A DNA stretch of 64,000 bases, from positions 45,279-109,278 of the forward strand of contig DIHF01000054.1 in assembly GCA_002420015.1 (NCBI GenBank), read 5' to 3'. Within the stretch, counting starts at the first letter, position 1; each line of letters starts with the position of its first letter. Origin of the DNA: Micavibrio sp. UBA5703 (GTDB lineage: Bacteria; Pseudomonadota; Alphaproteobacteria; Micavibrionales; Micavibrionaceae). The notes beneath the pieces were generated by a model. The model made no database searches. It was given only the letters and a program-made list of their open reading frames with translations, and was not told the origin of the DNA. The translations under genes were made by a program, and so were the position numbers. This document shows positions 54,576 to 63,341 of this stretch, piece by piece.

Positions 54576-55529
54576 ATGATCCGGATTGCTTTATTAATCC
54601 TGCTTACGTTCACTTTATCGGTCGGCGCTTTTGAACAAAAAGCATTGGCCGGGAGCGAGCGCATCGCTGCCGTCGTCAACGAAGATGCCATTACGATTAC
54701 CGATGTCAACGATCGTCTGCGTCTGGTGATTGCCTCGGCGGGCCTGCCCAACTCAAACGAAATCCGCGAAAAATTAAAACCGCAGGTCATGGGCGCCCTG
54801 ATCGAGGAAAGCCTCAAGTTTCAGGAAGCCCGCAGGTTGGGAATCGTTGTCGAGCAGGAAGAAATCAACAAAGCGTTTGAATCGGTGGCCGCGCAGAACA
54901 ATATCACGACAGACAAATTTGCGGCCATGTTGACCAAAGGCGGCGTCAGTACGGATGCTTTGAAAAAGCAGCTTGAATCGCAAATTGCCTGGTCGAAAGT
55001 CGTGCAGCAGCTTTTGCGTCCACAAGTCGAAGTAACAGATGCCGATATCGACAATTTCCTCAACAGGCTTCAGGGGACCAAGGGCAAGAAAGAATTTCTT
55101 CTGGCCGAAATTTTCCTTCCGGTGGAAAACCCCGGCGAAGAAGGCAACGCACAGCAACTGGCGAATAAGCTTGTCGATCAGATCAGGACAGGCAAAGCGC
55201 CGTTCTTCAAGCTGGCGCAGCAATTTTCAAAATCGGCAGGATCGGCGCAGGGCGGCGATATGGGCTGGATACAGGAAGGGCAGTTGCCGCCCGAACTTGA
55301 GCAGGGGCTGGCCGGCGTAGAAAAAAGCCAGATCACCGGCGCGATCCGCTCGATGACCGGATATCACATTCTTTTCCTGCGCGACCTGCGTATCATCAGC
55401 GATGAAACCATGCCCGCGCGTGAGGAAGTCGTCACCAAAATCGGAACCGAGCGTCTTGACCGCCTGCAACGCCGCCATCTTCTGGACCTCAAAGCGGCAG
55501 CATTCATAGAAAACCGTGCAGGATCTTGA
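54576..55529 (+). CDS. surA: SurA-like periplasmic peptidyl-prolyl isomerase chaperone
   Basis: SurA escorts outer-membrane proteins through the periplasm. The 317-residue protein has a signal peptide (about residues 1-25), a SurA N-terminal chaperone domain (VAAVVNEDAITITDVNDRLR-like segment) and one parvulin domain near 170-275 (GGDMGWIQEGQLPPEL, SMTGYHILFL). It is shorter than E. coli SurA, which has two parvulin domains. It overlaps rsmA by 14 bases. The pdxA gene often found between the two is absent. Confidence 0.9.
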   Translation: MIRIALLILLTFTLSVGAFEQKALAGSERIAAVVNEDAITITDVNDRLRLVIASAGLPNSNEIREKLKPQVMGALIEESLKFQEARRLGIVVEQEEINKAFESVAAQNNITTDKFAAMLTKGGVSTDALKKQLESQIAWSKVVQQLLRPQVEVTDADIDNFLNRLQGTKGKKEFLLAEIFLPVENPGEEGNAQQLANKLVDQIRTGKAPFFKLAQQFSKSAGSAQGGDMGWIQEGQLPPELEQGLAGVEKSQITGAIRSMTGYHILFLRDLRIISDETMPAREEVVTKIGTERLDRLQRRHLLDLKAAAFIENRAGS

Positions 55530-56337
55530 CCATCTCCCGCCGCTGCGGGAAGTGATTGCCGCGTATGAACTGCGCGCCCAAAAATCACTGGGGCAGAATT
55601 TTCTTCTTGATCTCAATCTGACCGATAAAATTGCCCGTCACGCGGGGGATCTTTCGCAGGTCAACGTCATAGAGATCGGGCCGGGGCCGGGCGGCCTGAC
55701 CCGCAGCCTGCTGCGTGCAAGCGCAAAAAATGTTTTTGCCATCGAATACGATCCGCGTGCGGTTCGTGCGCTCGAAGGGCTTCGAGAGGCCGCAGATGGG
55801 CGGCTTGAAATTATTCAGGGCGATGCGTTGGAAATAGATTTAACCGCCATCGTGCCGCCGCCGCGCATGATCGTGGCCAATCTTCCCTATAACATCGCAA
55901 CACCATTATTGATCGGCTGGCTGGCGCAGATCAGAAACGATTCCGCCGCGTTTCAAAGCATGACATTGATGTTTCAAAAGGAAGTGGCACAGCGCCTTAC
56001 CGCGCCGCCGGGCGGTAAAACCTATGGCCGTCTGTCGGTGATGGCCGGGTGGCTGTGCGAAGTCAAATCGCTATTTGATCTGCCTCCCGCCGCCTTCACC
56101 CCGCCACCAAAGGTAACGTCCAGCGTCGTGCGTTTCACGCCCAAGGCTTTGCCCGAAAATGCGCCGTCATTCGAGGCCGTCGAAAAAGTCACCGCCGCCG
56201 CTTTCGGCCAGCGGCGGAAGATGATCCGCACGTCTTTGGGGGTGTATTTGCCGCAGATAAAGGCACTGGGCATCGACGAAACCCTGCGGGCCGAAAACCT
56301 CACAATTGCCCAGTTTATTGAGATTTCGGGGTTTTAA
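55516..56337 (+). CDS. rsmA: 16S rRNA dimethyladenosine transferase RsmA (KsgA)
   Basis: RsmA dimethylates two adjacent adenines of helix 45 in 16S rRNA. The 273-residue enzyme shows KSLGQNFLLDLNL, the SAM loop EIGPGPGGLTRSLL, and the catalytic motif VANLPYNIATPLL, then PPPKVTSSVVRF and AFGQRRKMIRTSL. The start is GTG 55516, which lies within surA; the resulting MQDLDHLPPLREVI is typical of alphaproteobacteria. Confidence 0.97.
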   Translation: MQDLDHLPPLREVIAAYELRAQKSLGQNFLLDLNLTDKIARHAGDLSQVNVIEIGPGPGGLTRSLLRASAKNVFAIEYDPRAVRALEGLREAADGRLEIIQGDALEIDLTAIVPPPRMIVANLPYNIATPLLIGWLAQIRNDSAAFQSMTLMFQKEVAQRLTAPPGGKTYGRLSVMAGWLCEVKSLFDLPPAAFTPPPKVTSSVVRFTPKALPENAPSFEAVEKVTAAAFGQRRKMIRTSLGVYLPQIKALGIDETLRAENLTIAQFIEISGF

Positions 56338-56408
56338 GTGTTGCCTTACACGAAACTGTTGACATAACCGCGTACAATCTATAAAAGATATATTTTACTT
56401 AATAAAAT

Positions 56409-57632
56409 ATGGATTGTGTCATGGATACACAAAGTTCTGCCGGTTCAAAGATTTCTCGCAAGCAAGCATCACTGGCTTTGGTTGAACAACGCCAATGTCA
56501 GGAATTTCTGGAATTTTCTGGCGAACTGATGCGGCAAGAGCAGCATGAGCTAAAGAACGAATGGCGCAGGCGCATGGAAATAGGCGAGGCTGTCAAACGT
56601 GCTATCTCAAGAGCGCAGCAAAGGGATCAGGTTCTCTCTACTGAAATCCAACCCCGCGCAGAAAATGAAGCGGTTTCTCCTGAAAGCATGTTTTCTATTG
56701 AAGAACTGTCGGACCTTGAGAAAACGGAAAATGCGCTAGGTACACAGCCCGGTATATTTGTTCACAAAATATCTACGAAACAAAAAAACGTGGCAATATT
56801 GTCAGTCAGAAATCTTCCTTACAACGAAACATTGCGTGCCAGAAATATTCTCAGAGCATCCCGTCAGGTGTATCTCAATAATACGAATCTGGATATTGAT
56901 AAAGCCAAGTACTATGCCGGGGATGCAACGCGCTTGCCGATAACGTTCTTTTTACCATCCGGGGATGGTGACCATCGTTACTGTTTTACAATGATGCCAT
57001 ATTCAGACCCGCTTCTTGCGGACCTTCCAATCCTTAAGAAAGAGTGTTCTTTTGCGGACGACTTTAAGCTGATGCGTGAAGAATTGCACAGAACGACACC
57101 AAGTGTATCACGATTCTTCAATGATATAGCTCAGGCAGAAGTGGCACATGTTCTACTTGCTGGCGAGCTTGCCGCAGTATTCCTAAAGGAAACAACCGAT
57201 CATATTTATGCCGATAATAAACGGATTTATCCAATTGTCGACCGAGCGGGTGAGTTGAAGGCTGTGGCAGTGTCGTCAAATTTCCCCAATGCTCTGGAAG
57301 TTCTTGAAGACATTCCACATCAAGTAAAGTCCATAGAAACATTAAAGTCTGGTTCCTCTTCGCAATGTACAAGCAACAAAGTTTTGCGGATAAGAAGAGA
57401 TGTAACGGTATGCAAAAACTTGAGGGGGTTTTCTAAGGCGGTTTTTGCTGATGTGCTTGTTGTTGCTCCGGTTGAGGCACTTAAAGCGCTTCACTTCACA
57501 CATAATGAAATTAAAGGCATTTCCGATAAAACCGCAGGACTTCCTGTGGTTATGAAGGCGCAGGAAATCACAGGAGATAGTGGTAACACAGACAAGATTC
57601 ATCAGGAAGATCCTGCGGCGGCGATGGCGTAA
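56409..57632 (+). CDS. Orphan protein, unknown function (first of a pair)
   Basis: The 407-residue protein (MDCVMDTQSS, or 403 from the second Met) has a helical, charged first 100 residues and a mixed remainder with no signal peptide, membrane span or recognised motif. A TTGACA-like element lies upstream in an AT-rich gap. It is followed 29 bases later by another orphan on the same strand. Codon use is more A/T-rich than in rsmA, which hints at a different history. Confidence 0.65.
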   Translation: MDCVMDTQSSAGSKISRKQASLALVEQRQCQEFLEFSGELMRQEQHELKNEWRRRMEIGEAVKRAISRAQQRDQVLSTEIQPRAENEAVSPESMFSIEELSDLEKTENALGTQPGIFVHKISTKQKNVAILSVRNLPYNETLRARNILRASRQVYLNNTNLDIDKAKYYAGDATRLPITFFLPSGDGDHRYCFTMMPYSDPLLADLPILKKECSFADDFKLMREELHRTTPSVSRFFNDIAQAEVAHVLLAGELAAVFLKETTDHIYADNKRIYPIVDRAGELKAVAVSSNFPNALEVLEDIPHQVKSIETLKSGSSSQCTSNKVLRIRRDVTVCKNLRGFSKAVFADVLVVAPVEALKALHFTHNEIKGISDKTAGLPVVMKAQEITGDSGNTDKIHQEDPAAAMA

Positions 57633-57661
57633 CGTAATAACTGTAAGAGTTACTGGTACCA

Positions 57662-58228
57662 ATGAAAAAATTTTTTGCGGCGGCTGAGGGGAATAAAGGT
57701 GTGGCGGTTAAAAATCCGTCTTCAGTTACCATTGATAGGATGTGGTTGTCGAAGTTGTTTGGCAGTACGTCGAAGGCGGAGCTTTTGCCGCCAATTAATG
57801 GATCGCAGCTTAATAAGCTTGGGCAAGATGGGTTGCTGGGACACGTTGGGAGCAATTTATTACCTTTGACAAGACATAGCCGAGGAGCTCAGGGCTATAT
57901 ATTCAGGTTGCCGCGAGGCTATAAATTTTATGTTCCGGAAGAGGGCCATACGGATAGCATTTTACTTTCTCATGCAGAGTTAGAGTGGAAAGAGTTCAAG
58001 GGAGTTGCAGCGCGCGACGCCAATCGCTCAAGAATTTCATTGTTGAGGGCTATGATACCCGGCGGCACCGATGTAGCATTTGTCCCTAAAGACTATCTTG
58101 ATGCTCTTGCCATCAGAATTAATGTCAAAGAGGCAAAGGCAGAATCCAAAAAACCGGGCGACTTGAAGCTTATTGAGGGTGGCGCGACTTCGGAACATAT
58201 TGCGGATACGCCACGGTCGGCCATCTGA
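57662..58228 (+). CDS. Orphan protein, unknown function (second of a pair)
   Basis: The 188-residue protein starts MKKFFAAAEGNKGVAVKN. It lacks a signal peptide and membrane span; the middle (GYIFRLPRGYKFYVPEEG) looks like a beta-rich globular domain and the tail is charged. No family was recognised. It is probably co-transcribed with the 407-residue orphan and ends 6 bases before the convergent gmk. AT content is higher than in the flanking housekeeping genes. Confidence 0.65.
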   Translation: MKKFFAAAEGNKGVAVKNPSSVTIDRMWLSKLFGSTSKAELLPPINGSQLNKLGQDGLLGHVGSNLLPLTRHSRGAQGYIFRLPRGYKFYVPEEGHTDSILLSHAELEWKEFKGVAARDANRSRISLLRAMIPGGTDVAFVPKDYLDALAIRINVKEAKAESKKPGDLKLIEGGATSEHIADTPRSAI

Positions 58229-58234
58229 TCTCTA

Positions 58235-58876
58235 TTAAAGCCCGTCCTTGAGGCCCTTCACAAATTCCGACAATCCCATTTGCCGCTGGCGTTTGAGTTT
58301 TTCGGCGTCCAGAATGAGCTGCGCCCTGGCAATGGCCTCATCCACGTCGTTGTTTATAATAACGTAATCATATTCGGAATAATGCGACATTTCGTCGGCG
58401 GCCTTGCTCATGCGGCCACGGATTTGCTCTTCCGTTTCCTTCGTCTCCCGCGAGCGGTGGCGCAGACGCTTTTCAAGCTCGGCGCGGGAAGGGGGTAGAA
58501 TGAAAACCGTCACCAGATCATCGCGCGAAATCTCCGAGAGCTGCTGCGTGCCCTGCCAGTCGATATCAAAAAGTACATCCTTGCCCGAGGCCAGCGCCGC
58601 TTCGACTGGCTGGCGCGGCGTGCCGTAATAATGCTCGAACACTTTCGCGTGCTCCAGCATCTCATTGTTATCGACCATGTCACGAAATTCGTCCTTGTTG
58701 ACGAAATAGTAATCTTGTCCCTGAACTTCTCCGGCGCGGCGCGGGCGCGTGGTCACCGAAACGGACACGGTAACATCAGGATTATTTTTCAGCAGCGCGC
58801 GCGTAATTGTGGTCTTGCCTGCGCCCGAAGGGGACGATAGAACATACATGAGACCACGGCGGCGAAGTACACTCAA
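58235..58876 (-). CDS. gmk: Guanylate kinase
   Basis: Gmk phosphorylates GMP to GDP. The 213-residue protein has the P-loop SSPSGAGKTT, the GMP-binding TTRPRRAGE and DYYFV segments, and the lid region RLRHRSRET. The start is taken as TTG 58876 because GGAGG lies five bases upstream; the frame opens four codons earlier with another TTG that would contain that site. The gene is convergent with the orphan pair, rather than following rsmA as in some relatives. Confidence 0.95.
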   Translation of the reverse strand: MSVLRRRGLMYVLSSPSGAGKTTITRALLKNNPDVTVSVSVTTRPRRAGEVQGQDYYFVNKDEFRDMVDNNEMLEHAKVFEHYYGTPRQPVEAALASGKDVLFDIDWQGTQQLSEISRDDLVTVFILPPSRAELEKRLRHRSRETKETEEQIRGRMSKAADEMSHYSEYDYVIINNDVDEAIARAQLILDAEKLKRQRQMGLSEFVKGLKDGL

Positions 58877-58927
58877 GGAAACCTCCAAATTGCTTTTTTC
58901 ATCATAAAGATAGAATAGACAGGATCA

Positions 58928-59722
58928 ATGACAAAATTTTTCGAGCATATCGCCATTACAGGGGCATCCAGCGGCATCGGGGCCGAGCTGGCCCGGCATT
59001 ATGCCGCGCCGGGTGTGACTTTATCGCTTGTCGGGCGCGACCGGGAGCGCCTGACAGAAGTGGCGGTTTTCTGCGAAAATGCGGGTGCTGCCGTCCATGC
59101 GGCGCTGATTGACGTGACGGACCGCGAGGCGCTGGCGGCGTTTTTGCTGGAGCAGGACCGGGAAAAGCCGATCGACTTGTTAATCGCCAATGCGGGCATA
59201 TCGGCGGGCACAGGTGGCGTTTTGCATGGCGAACCTGCCGATCAGGTGCGAAAAATATTCGACGTGAACCTGACCGGGGTTTTGAACACCATCAATCCTG
59301 TGCTACCGGAAATGGTAGGGCGCGGACGCGGGCAGATCGCGCTCATGAGCTCGCTGGCCGGGTTTCGCGGCTGGCCGGGCGCACCCGCCTATTGCGCATC
59401 AAAGGCCGCCGTCAGGGTTTACGGCGAATCCCTTCGGGGCGCGCTGGGTAAAACAGGCGTAGGGGTCAGCGTCATTTGCCCCGGCTTTGTCGAATCGCGC
59501 ATGACGGCGGTGAACGATTTCCCCATGCCGTTTCTGATGGGTGCGCCGCAAGCAGCAAAAATAATCGCCAGAGGTTTGGCAAACGATAGGGGAAGGATCA
59601 GTTTTCCACTCCGCGCAGCGGCGTTCGTCTGGTTTATATCCTTGCTGCCCGACCGGATCGCGCAAAAGCTTCTGAAAGCAACGCCGCCAAAAAAGGCGCA
59701 AAGCGATTCAAACTTATCTTGA
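58928..59722 (+). CDS. Short-chain dehydrogenase/reductase
   Basis: This 264-residue classical SDR has the cofactor motif TGASSGIGAE, the NAG motif LLIANAGISAG, the catalytic Ser in MSSLAGFRG and YxxxK as YCASK. The C-terminus has a hydrophobic stretch (RAAAFVWFISLLPDRIA) that may attach it to the membrane. Substrate unknown. It is divergent from gmk, and the ArsR-type gene follows after about 100 bases. Confidence 0.92.
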   Translation: MTKFFEHIAITGASSGIGAELARHYAAPGVTLSLVGRDRERLTEVAVFCENAGAAVHAALIDVTDREALAAFLLEQDREKPIDLLIANAGISAGTGGVLHGEPADQVRKIFDVNLTGVLNTINPVLPEMVGRGRGQIALMSSLAGFRGWPGAPAYCASKAAVRVYGESLRGALGKTGVGVSVICPGFVESRMTAVNDFPMPFLMGAPQAAKIIARGLANDRGRISFPLRAAAFVWFISLLPDRIAQKLLKATPPKKAQSDSNLS

Positions 59723-59820
59723 CAAAACCCGTGTAAGGGAATGAAATGCGGCTGCCTTATAGTCGTAGTACTATCTGCGTTTTAGCCAGCGGCGTTCCCG
59801 CCGTATCAGGAAGAAGCGTA

Positions 59821-60123
59821 ATGACCATAGAAATTTCAAATGTTGAGTCCAGTCTCGATGCGATTACAAAGTTGCTTAGGTCCATAAGCAATAAGAAGCG
59901 CATGACGGTTATTTGCGCTCTTGCCAGCGGAGAGAAAAGCGTTGGCGAGCTGGAAAAGATCGTTAAGCTTAGCCAGTCCGCACTTTCACAGCACTTGGCA
60001 AAATTGCGCCGGGACGAGGTCGTCAAAACAAGGCGCAGCGCCCAGACGATCTACTACTCCATTAAATGCACGAAGGCCGGGTATCTTCTGGAGAGCCTCA
60101 ATAAAATTTACAGGGAGAAGTAA
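59821..60123 (+). CDS. ArsR-family transcription regulator
   Basis: The 100-residue protein is a winged-helix regulator: SVGELEKIVKLSQSALSQHL is the recognition helix region and SAQTIYYSIK the wing. It lacks the metal motif ELCVCDL. Two Cys, Cys32 and Cys83, occupy places that recall the sulfide-sensing BigR/SqrR group, but this is tentative. ATG 59821 follows AGGAAG; the frame extends 25 codons upstream without support. It ends adjacent to the convergent glycosyltransferase. Confidence 0.88.
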   Translation: MTIEISNVESSLDAITKLLRSISNKKRMTVICALASGEKSVGELEKIVKLSQSALSQHLAKLRRDEVVKTRRSAQTIYYSIKCTKAGYLLESLNKIYREK

Positions 60124-61050
60124 TTACAGCTTCTTTAAAACTTCCTCTGGCGCAAGGTCGGCGAGGTTGTCTTTTTGAATGATCTGAACGCGCGCGCCCT
60201 TCAGTCCGTGTTTCACAGGACTGCTATTCTTGCTATAGAGTGCAATACAGGGGCATCCTGTCGCGGCGACAAGATGCATGGGCCCTGTATCGTTGCCTAC
60301 GGCGGCGCTTGCGTTTCTTGCCAGAGCCGCGATTTGAAAAAGTGATGTTCGCCCGGTTAAATTCATGCAAGCGGGATTTTCTTTCTGAATTGCGCCTGTG
60401 GCATCTGCATCATCCTTACCGCCCAGAAGAACGACATTTTTTCCCTGAGCCAGAAGTGATTTGGAAAGTGCGCTGTAGTGCATTGCAGGCCAACGCTTTT
60501 CAGGATGCTGTGGTGACGATCCCGGCACAAAAATAACGTAAGGTGCGGCAACATTAAAATTCGCAATGTCGGCCTTGATCCATGATAGATCGTCAATTTG
60601 TATATCCGTGATCCCCGCCAGTGCCAGCGTTTGCACATGCCCGTCGAAAGCGTGGCCTGCGGTTCGTTGCGGTGAATCGTTGCAATGCGACGCGCCTTTA
60701 ACTGCGCCGACCCATTCGGGCTTTTGCGGCCCGGAAAGCAATTTGAAATACATCGCCGTGCGGTCGTTGTTTTGCAGATCGTAAACCCGCGTGAATTTTT
60801 CTCCGGCGAGTTGCTTTCGCAAATTCATCCAGCCTGTAATGTTCAGTTTGCCGGGGCGTCCGTCGATCCACACACGGTTAAAATAGCCGCATCCTTCCGC
60901 AAAATCCCTGTAGGGTGTTGTGGTCATCAGGGTGATATCGGCTTGCGGATGATGTTTGCGGATCGCGGCCATGGGGCCAAGCGCTTGTATGAAGTCCCCC
61001 AGCGCACCGAGCTTGATGACAAGGATTTTTTCCTGCGCCGGGTTTATCAT
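60124..61050 (-). CDS. Glycosyltransferase family 9 (heptosyltransferase-like)
   Basis: The 308-residue enzyme has the ADP-heptose transferase-type N-terminus ILVIKLGALGDFIQALG and the C-terminal motif GNDTGPMHLVAATG that binds the nucleotide sugar. It probably adds a sugar to lipopolysaccharide core at the inner membrane. It follows the GT4 gene by 6 bases and is the last gene of that unit. The exact donor is not known. Confidence 0.92.
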   Translation of the reverse strand: MINPAQEKILVIKLGALGDFIQALGPMAAIRKHHPQADITLMTTTPYRDFAEGCGYFNRVWIDGRPGKLNITGWMNLRKQLAGEKFTRVYDLQNNDRTAMYFKLLSGPQKPEWVGAVKGASHCNDSPQRTAGHAFDGHVQTLALAGITDIQIDDLSWIKADIANFNVAAPYVIFVPGSSPQHPEKRWPAMHYSALSKSLLAQGKNVVLLGGKDDADATGAIQKENPACMNLTGRTSLFQIAALARNASAAVGNDTGPMHLVAATGCPCIALYSKNSSPVKHGLKGARVQIIQKDNLADLAPEEVLKKL

Positions 61051-61056
61051 TATCGT

Positions 61057-62277
61057 TTAGCCGTTAACGCGCTTTTGCGGGTGGAAGGGCTGGTTTGATT
61101 GCGCCATGTTGCCGAATTTCCCTTTCAGGATTTCTGCATAAACGTCCAGCGTTGCATCGCACATTTGCTCCCGCGTGAAATTCTGGGCGATATGCGCCAT
61201 GGCGCGCGTGGCCAGAATGGCGCGTTGCGTGGGCGTTAGTGAAAGCGCTTCATCTATGGCTCTGGCCAACGCTTCGGCATCTGAGGGCGGCACCAGCCAG
61301 CCCGTTTCACCGCGCACGATGGTTTCCTGCGCCCCGCCGTGATCGGTGGCGATGATGGGCCTGCCCATCGCTTGTGCTTCGACCGGCACGCGGCCAAAGC
61401 CTTCGGGATCAGTGGAGGCCGATACGACAACGCCCGCCAGCATATAGGCGGCCGGCATATCGTCGCAATGATCGACGATGCGTACGCGCGCACCCATATT
61501 TTTTGCCCTTATGGCTTGCTCAAGTTCCTGGCGGTACTCTGTGCGGCCCTGATCGGAACCTATGATGACGCAGAAAATATCAGGGCGGTGAATCTTGGAA
61601 ACGGCCTCGATCAATACATGATGCCCCTTCCAGCGCGTCAGGCGCCCCGGCATCATGATGATATTCGCGCCATCCGGGATGCGCCACTTTCTTGAGAGCG
61701 TAATCAGCCTTTCCGGCGTGACGGCGGTCGGGTGGAACCTGTCCAGCGCAATACCGCGCGGGATGATGCGTATGCGCGCATCGCTGATCTGGTAGTTTTC
61801 CCTGAGGTACGTCGCAACATAGCGCGAAATAGCAATGACAAGCTCGCCCTGCGCAATGGCGCTGTTGTAGAGGCGCTTGGCTTCGTTTTTGATGTTATAG
61901 GGCGCATGGCATGTCGTCATGAAATGAGCGTTTGTATTTTTGCAGGCCTTAAGGGCGCTCCAGGCCGGGGCGCGGCTGCGGGCATGGACGATGTTCACGT
62001 TATGGCGGCGGATAAGAGCGCGCAGCTTTTGCACGTTACGCCACATCACATACGGATTTTTGCTGTGGACGGGCAGATTGATGTGAACCGCGCCGATCCG
62101 CGCCAGCTCATGAATGCGCGCCCCGCCGTTTGAAACGATAATGGCCTGCCCGCCCGATGCCGTGATGGCGGCCGCCATGTCGATGCAGCCTTGCTCAGCC
62201 CCGCCGGGGCCAAGTTCGGGGATGATTTGCATGATGACGGGTTGCAAGGGATAAGGGTCCAAACTCACAGCTTTCAT
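61057..62277 (-). CDS. Glycosyltransferase family 4
   Basis: The 406-residue GT-B enzyme has the acceptor-side loop ELGPGGAEQGCID and the donor-site motif DPEGFGRVPVEAQAMGRP. Such enzymes build lipopolysaccharide or capsule chains. The start ATG 62277 overlaps the stop of the upstream small gene (ATGA) and lacks its own clear ribosome site, so translational coupling is likely. A 31-base copy of the region around its start codon lies inverted at 62494-62526. Confidence 0.92.
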   Translation of the reverse strand: MKAVSLDPYPLQPVIMQIIPELGPGGAEQGCIDMAAAITASGGQAIIVSNGGARIHELARIGAVHINLPVHSKNPYVMWRNVQKLRALIRRHNVNIVHARSRAPAWSALKACKNTNAHFMTTCHAPYNIKNEAKRLYNSAIAQGELVIAISRYVATYLRENYQISDARIRIIPRGIALDRFHPTAVTPERLITLSRKWRIPDGANIIMMPGRLTRWKGHHVLIEAVSKIHRPDIFCVIIGSDQGRTEYRQELEQAIRAKNMGARVRIVDHCDDMPAAYMLAGVVVSASTDPEGFGRVPVEAQAMGRPIIATDHGGAQETIVRGETGWLVPPSDAEALARAIDEALSLTPTQRAILATRAMAHIAQNFTREQMCDATLDVYAEILKGKFGNMAQSNQPFHPQKRVNG

Positions 62278-62526
62278 CCATTCTGCGCGTGCCCGGTTTT
62301 TAGCGGATATTCGTGAAAACCGCGCAGGGCATAGCCGAAGCTATGGCCAAGCGATTTGAACGAAGAGACGCAAAAAGCGGCCGCGCCCAAGAGGGTGACA
62401 AAACAAAAGGAAATCAGCTGCGTTTTGACAATTCGAATATGCTTTGGCATGTTCATCATTGTCAAAACTTGCTCCTTTCCTTTTGTTTTGTCACAGAATT
62501 GCATGAAAGCTGTGAGTTTGGACCCT
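62254..62526. repeat. Nested inverted repeats around the glycosyltransferase start
   Basis: The outer pair, 62254-62285 and 62494-62526, shares CAGAAT and ATGAAAGCTGTGAGTTTGGA in opposite orientation, including the GT4 start codon. The inner pair, 62396-62432 and 62458-62493, matches perfectly over 18 plus 11 bases with a small internal loop. The loop of 25 bases lies at 62433-62457. Confidence 0.85.
62274..62459 (-). CDS. Small membrane protein coupled to the glycosyltransferase
   Basis: A 61-residue open frame starts at ATG 62459 (a second ATG is adjacent) after AGGAAAGGAG, 12 bases upstream. It encodes a basic start (MPKHIRIVKTQ) and one membrane span (LISFCFVTLLGAAAFCV), and ends overlapping the GT4 ATG by four bases. 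It lies inside the nested inverted repeats described below. The ribosome site and overlap support translation; no homologue is known to me. Confidence 0.5.
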   Translation of the reverse strand: MMNMPKHIRIVKTQLISFCFVTLLGAAAFCVSSFKSLGHSFGYALRGFHEYPLKTGHAQNG

Positions 62527-62579
62527 AAATTCATCGTTACTATATAAAGCCAAAACGTGCAAAATCCAAGAGAATCGGC

Positions 62580-63338
62580 ATGACAGAACCATCCTATCTT
62601 ATGCGAAAAAACCGGCCCGGTCTGGCCTATATTCATTCACCTGCAACGCCCGATGGAGCAAACGCCCCGCTCGTCATGTTTCTGGGCGGGTTCATGTCCG
62701 ACATGCACGGTACAAAGGCAACATTTCTCGAAACGCAATGCAGAGCGCGGGGGCAGGAATTTTTGCGCTTCGATTATTCGGGCCACGGCCTGTCGGATGG
62801 AAAGTTTGTGGATGGCACAATCGGTCTTTGGAAAGATGATGCGCTGGCTGTGTTCGATCATGTAATCAAAAATCCGGCGGTTCTTGTTGGTTCTTCAATG
62901 GGTGGCTGGATTGCGCTTCATCTGGCGCTGTCGCGGCCAGAACGGGTGAAAGCGATTGTCGGCATCGCCGCCGCACCCGATTTCACGCAAGGCATGTATG
63001 AGGAATATCTTACCGATGCACAAAAGCGCGAAATTACAGAGCGCGGCTTTACCGAAATGCCCAGCGATTACGGCGCGCCGTACATTATCACCCGCGCTTT
63101 GATCGAGGATGGCGAAAGGCAATTACTGCTCGACCGCGATCACGATCTTGCACTACCCATCAGGCTTTTGCAGGGGAAGGAAGACGTACAGGTGCCATGG
63201 CAAACGGCCTTGATCATCAAGGAAAGATTTAAAGCGGCGGATGTTGAAATTACGCTTATTGAGGACGGCGACCACAGCCTGTCGCGTCCGGAAGATCTCG
63301 CACTTATCGACCAGCAGGTTCAGGCGCTCTCGGCCTGA
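62580..63338 (+). CDS. Alpha/beta hydrolase (ABHD10-like)
   Basis: The 252-residue serine hydrolase has the oxyanion region FLGGFMSDMHGTK, the nucleophile elbow VGSSMGGW, Asp in LQGKEDVQVP and His in DGDHSLSRPEDL. Size and sequence style resemble the ABHD10 thioesterase-type group common in alphaproteobacteria. Divergent from the glycosyltransferase unit and convergent with the membrane protein gene that ends 4 bases away. Confidence 0.92.
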   Translation: MTEPSYLMRKNRPGLAYIHSPATPDGANAPLVMFLGGFMSDMHGTKATFLETQCRARGQEFLRFDYSGHGLSDGKFVDGTIGLWKDDALAVFDHVIKNPAVLVGSSMGGWIALHLALSRPERVKAIVGIAAAPDFTQGMYEEYLTDAQKREITERGFTEMPSDYGAPYIITRALIEDGERQLLLDRDHDLALPIRLLQGKEDVQVPWQTALIIKERFKAADVEITLIEDGDHSLSRPEDLALIDQQVQALSA

Positions 63339-63341
63339 ATG

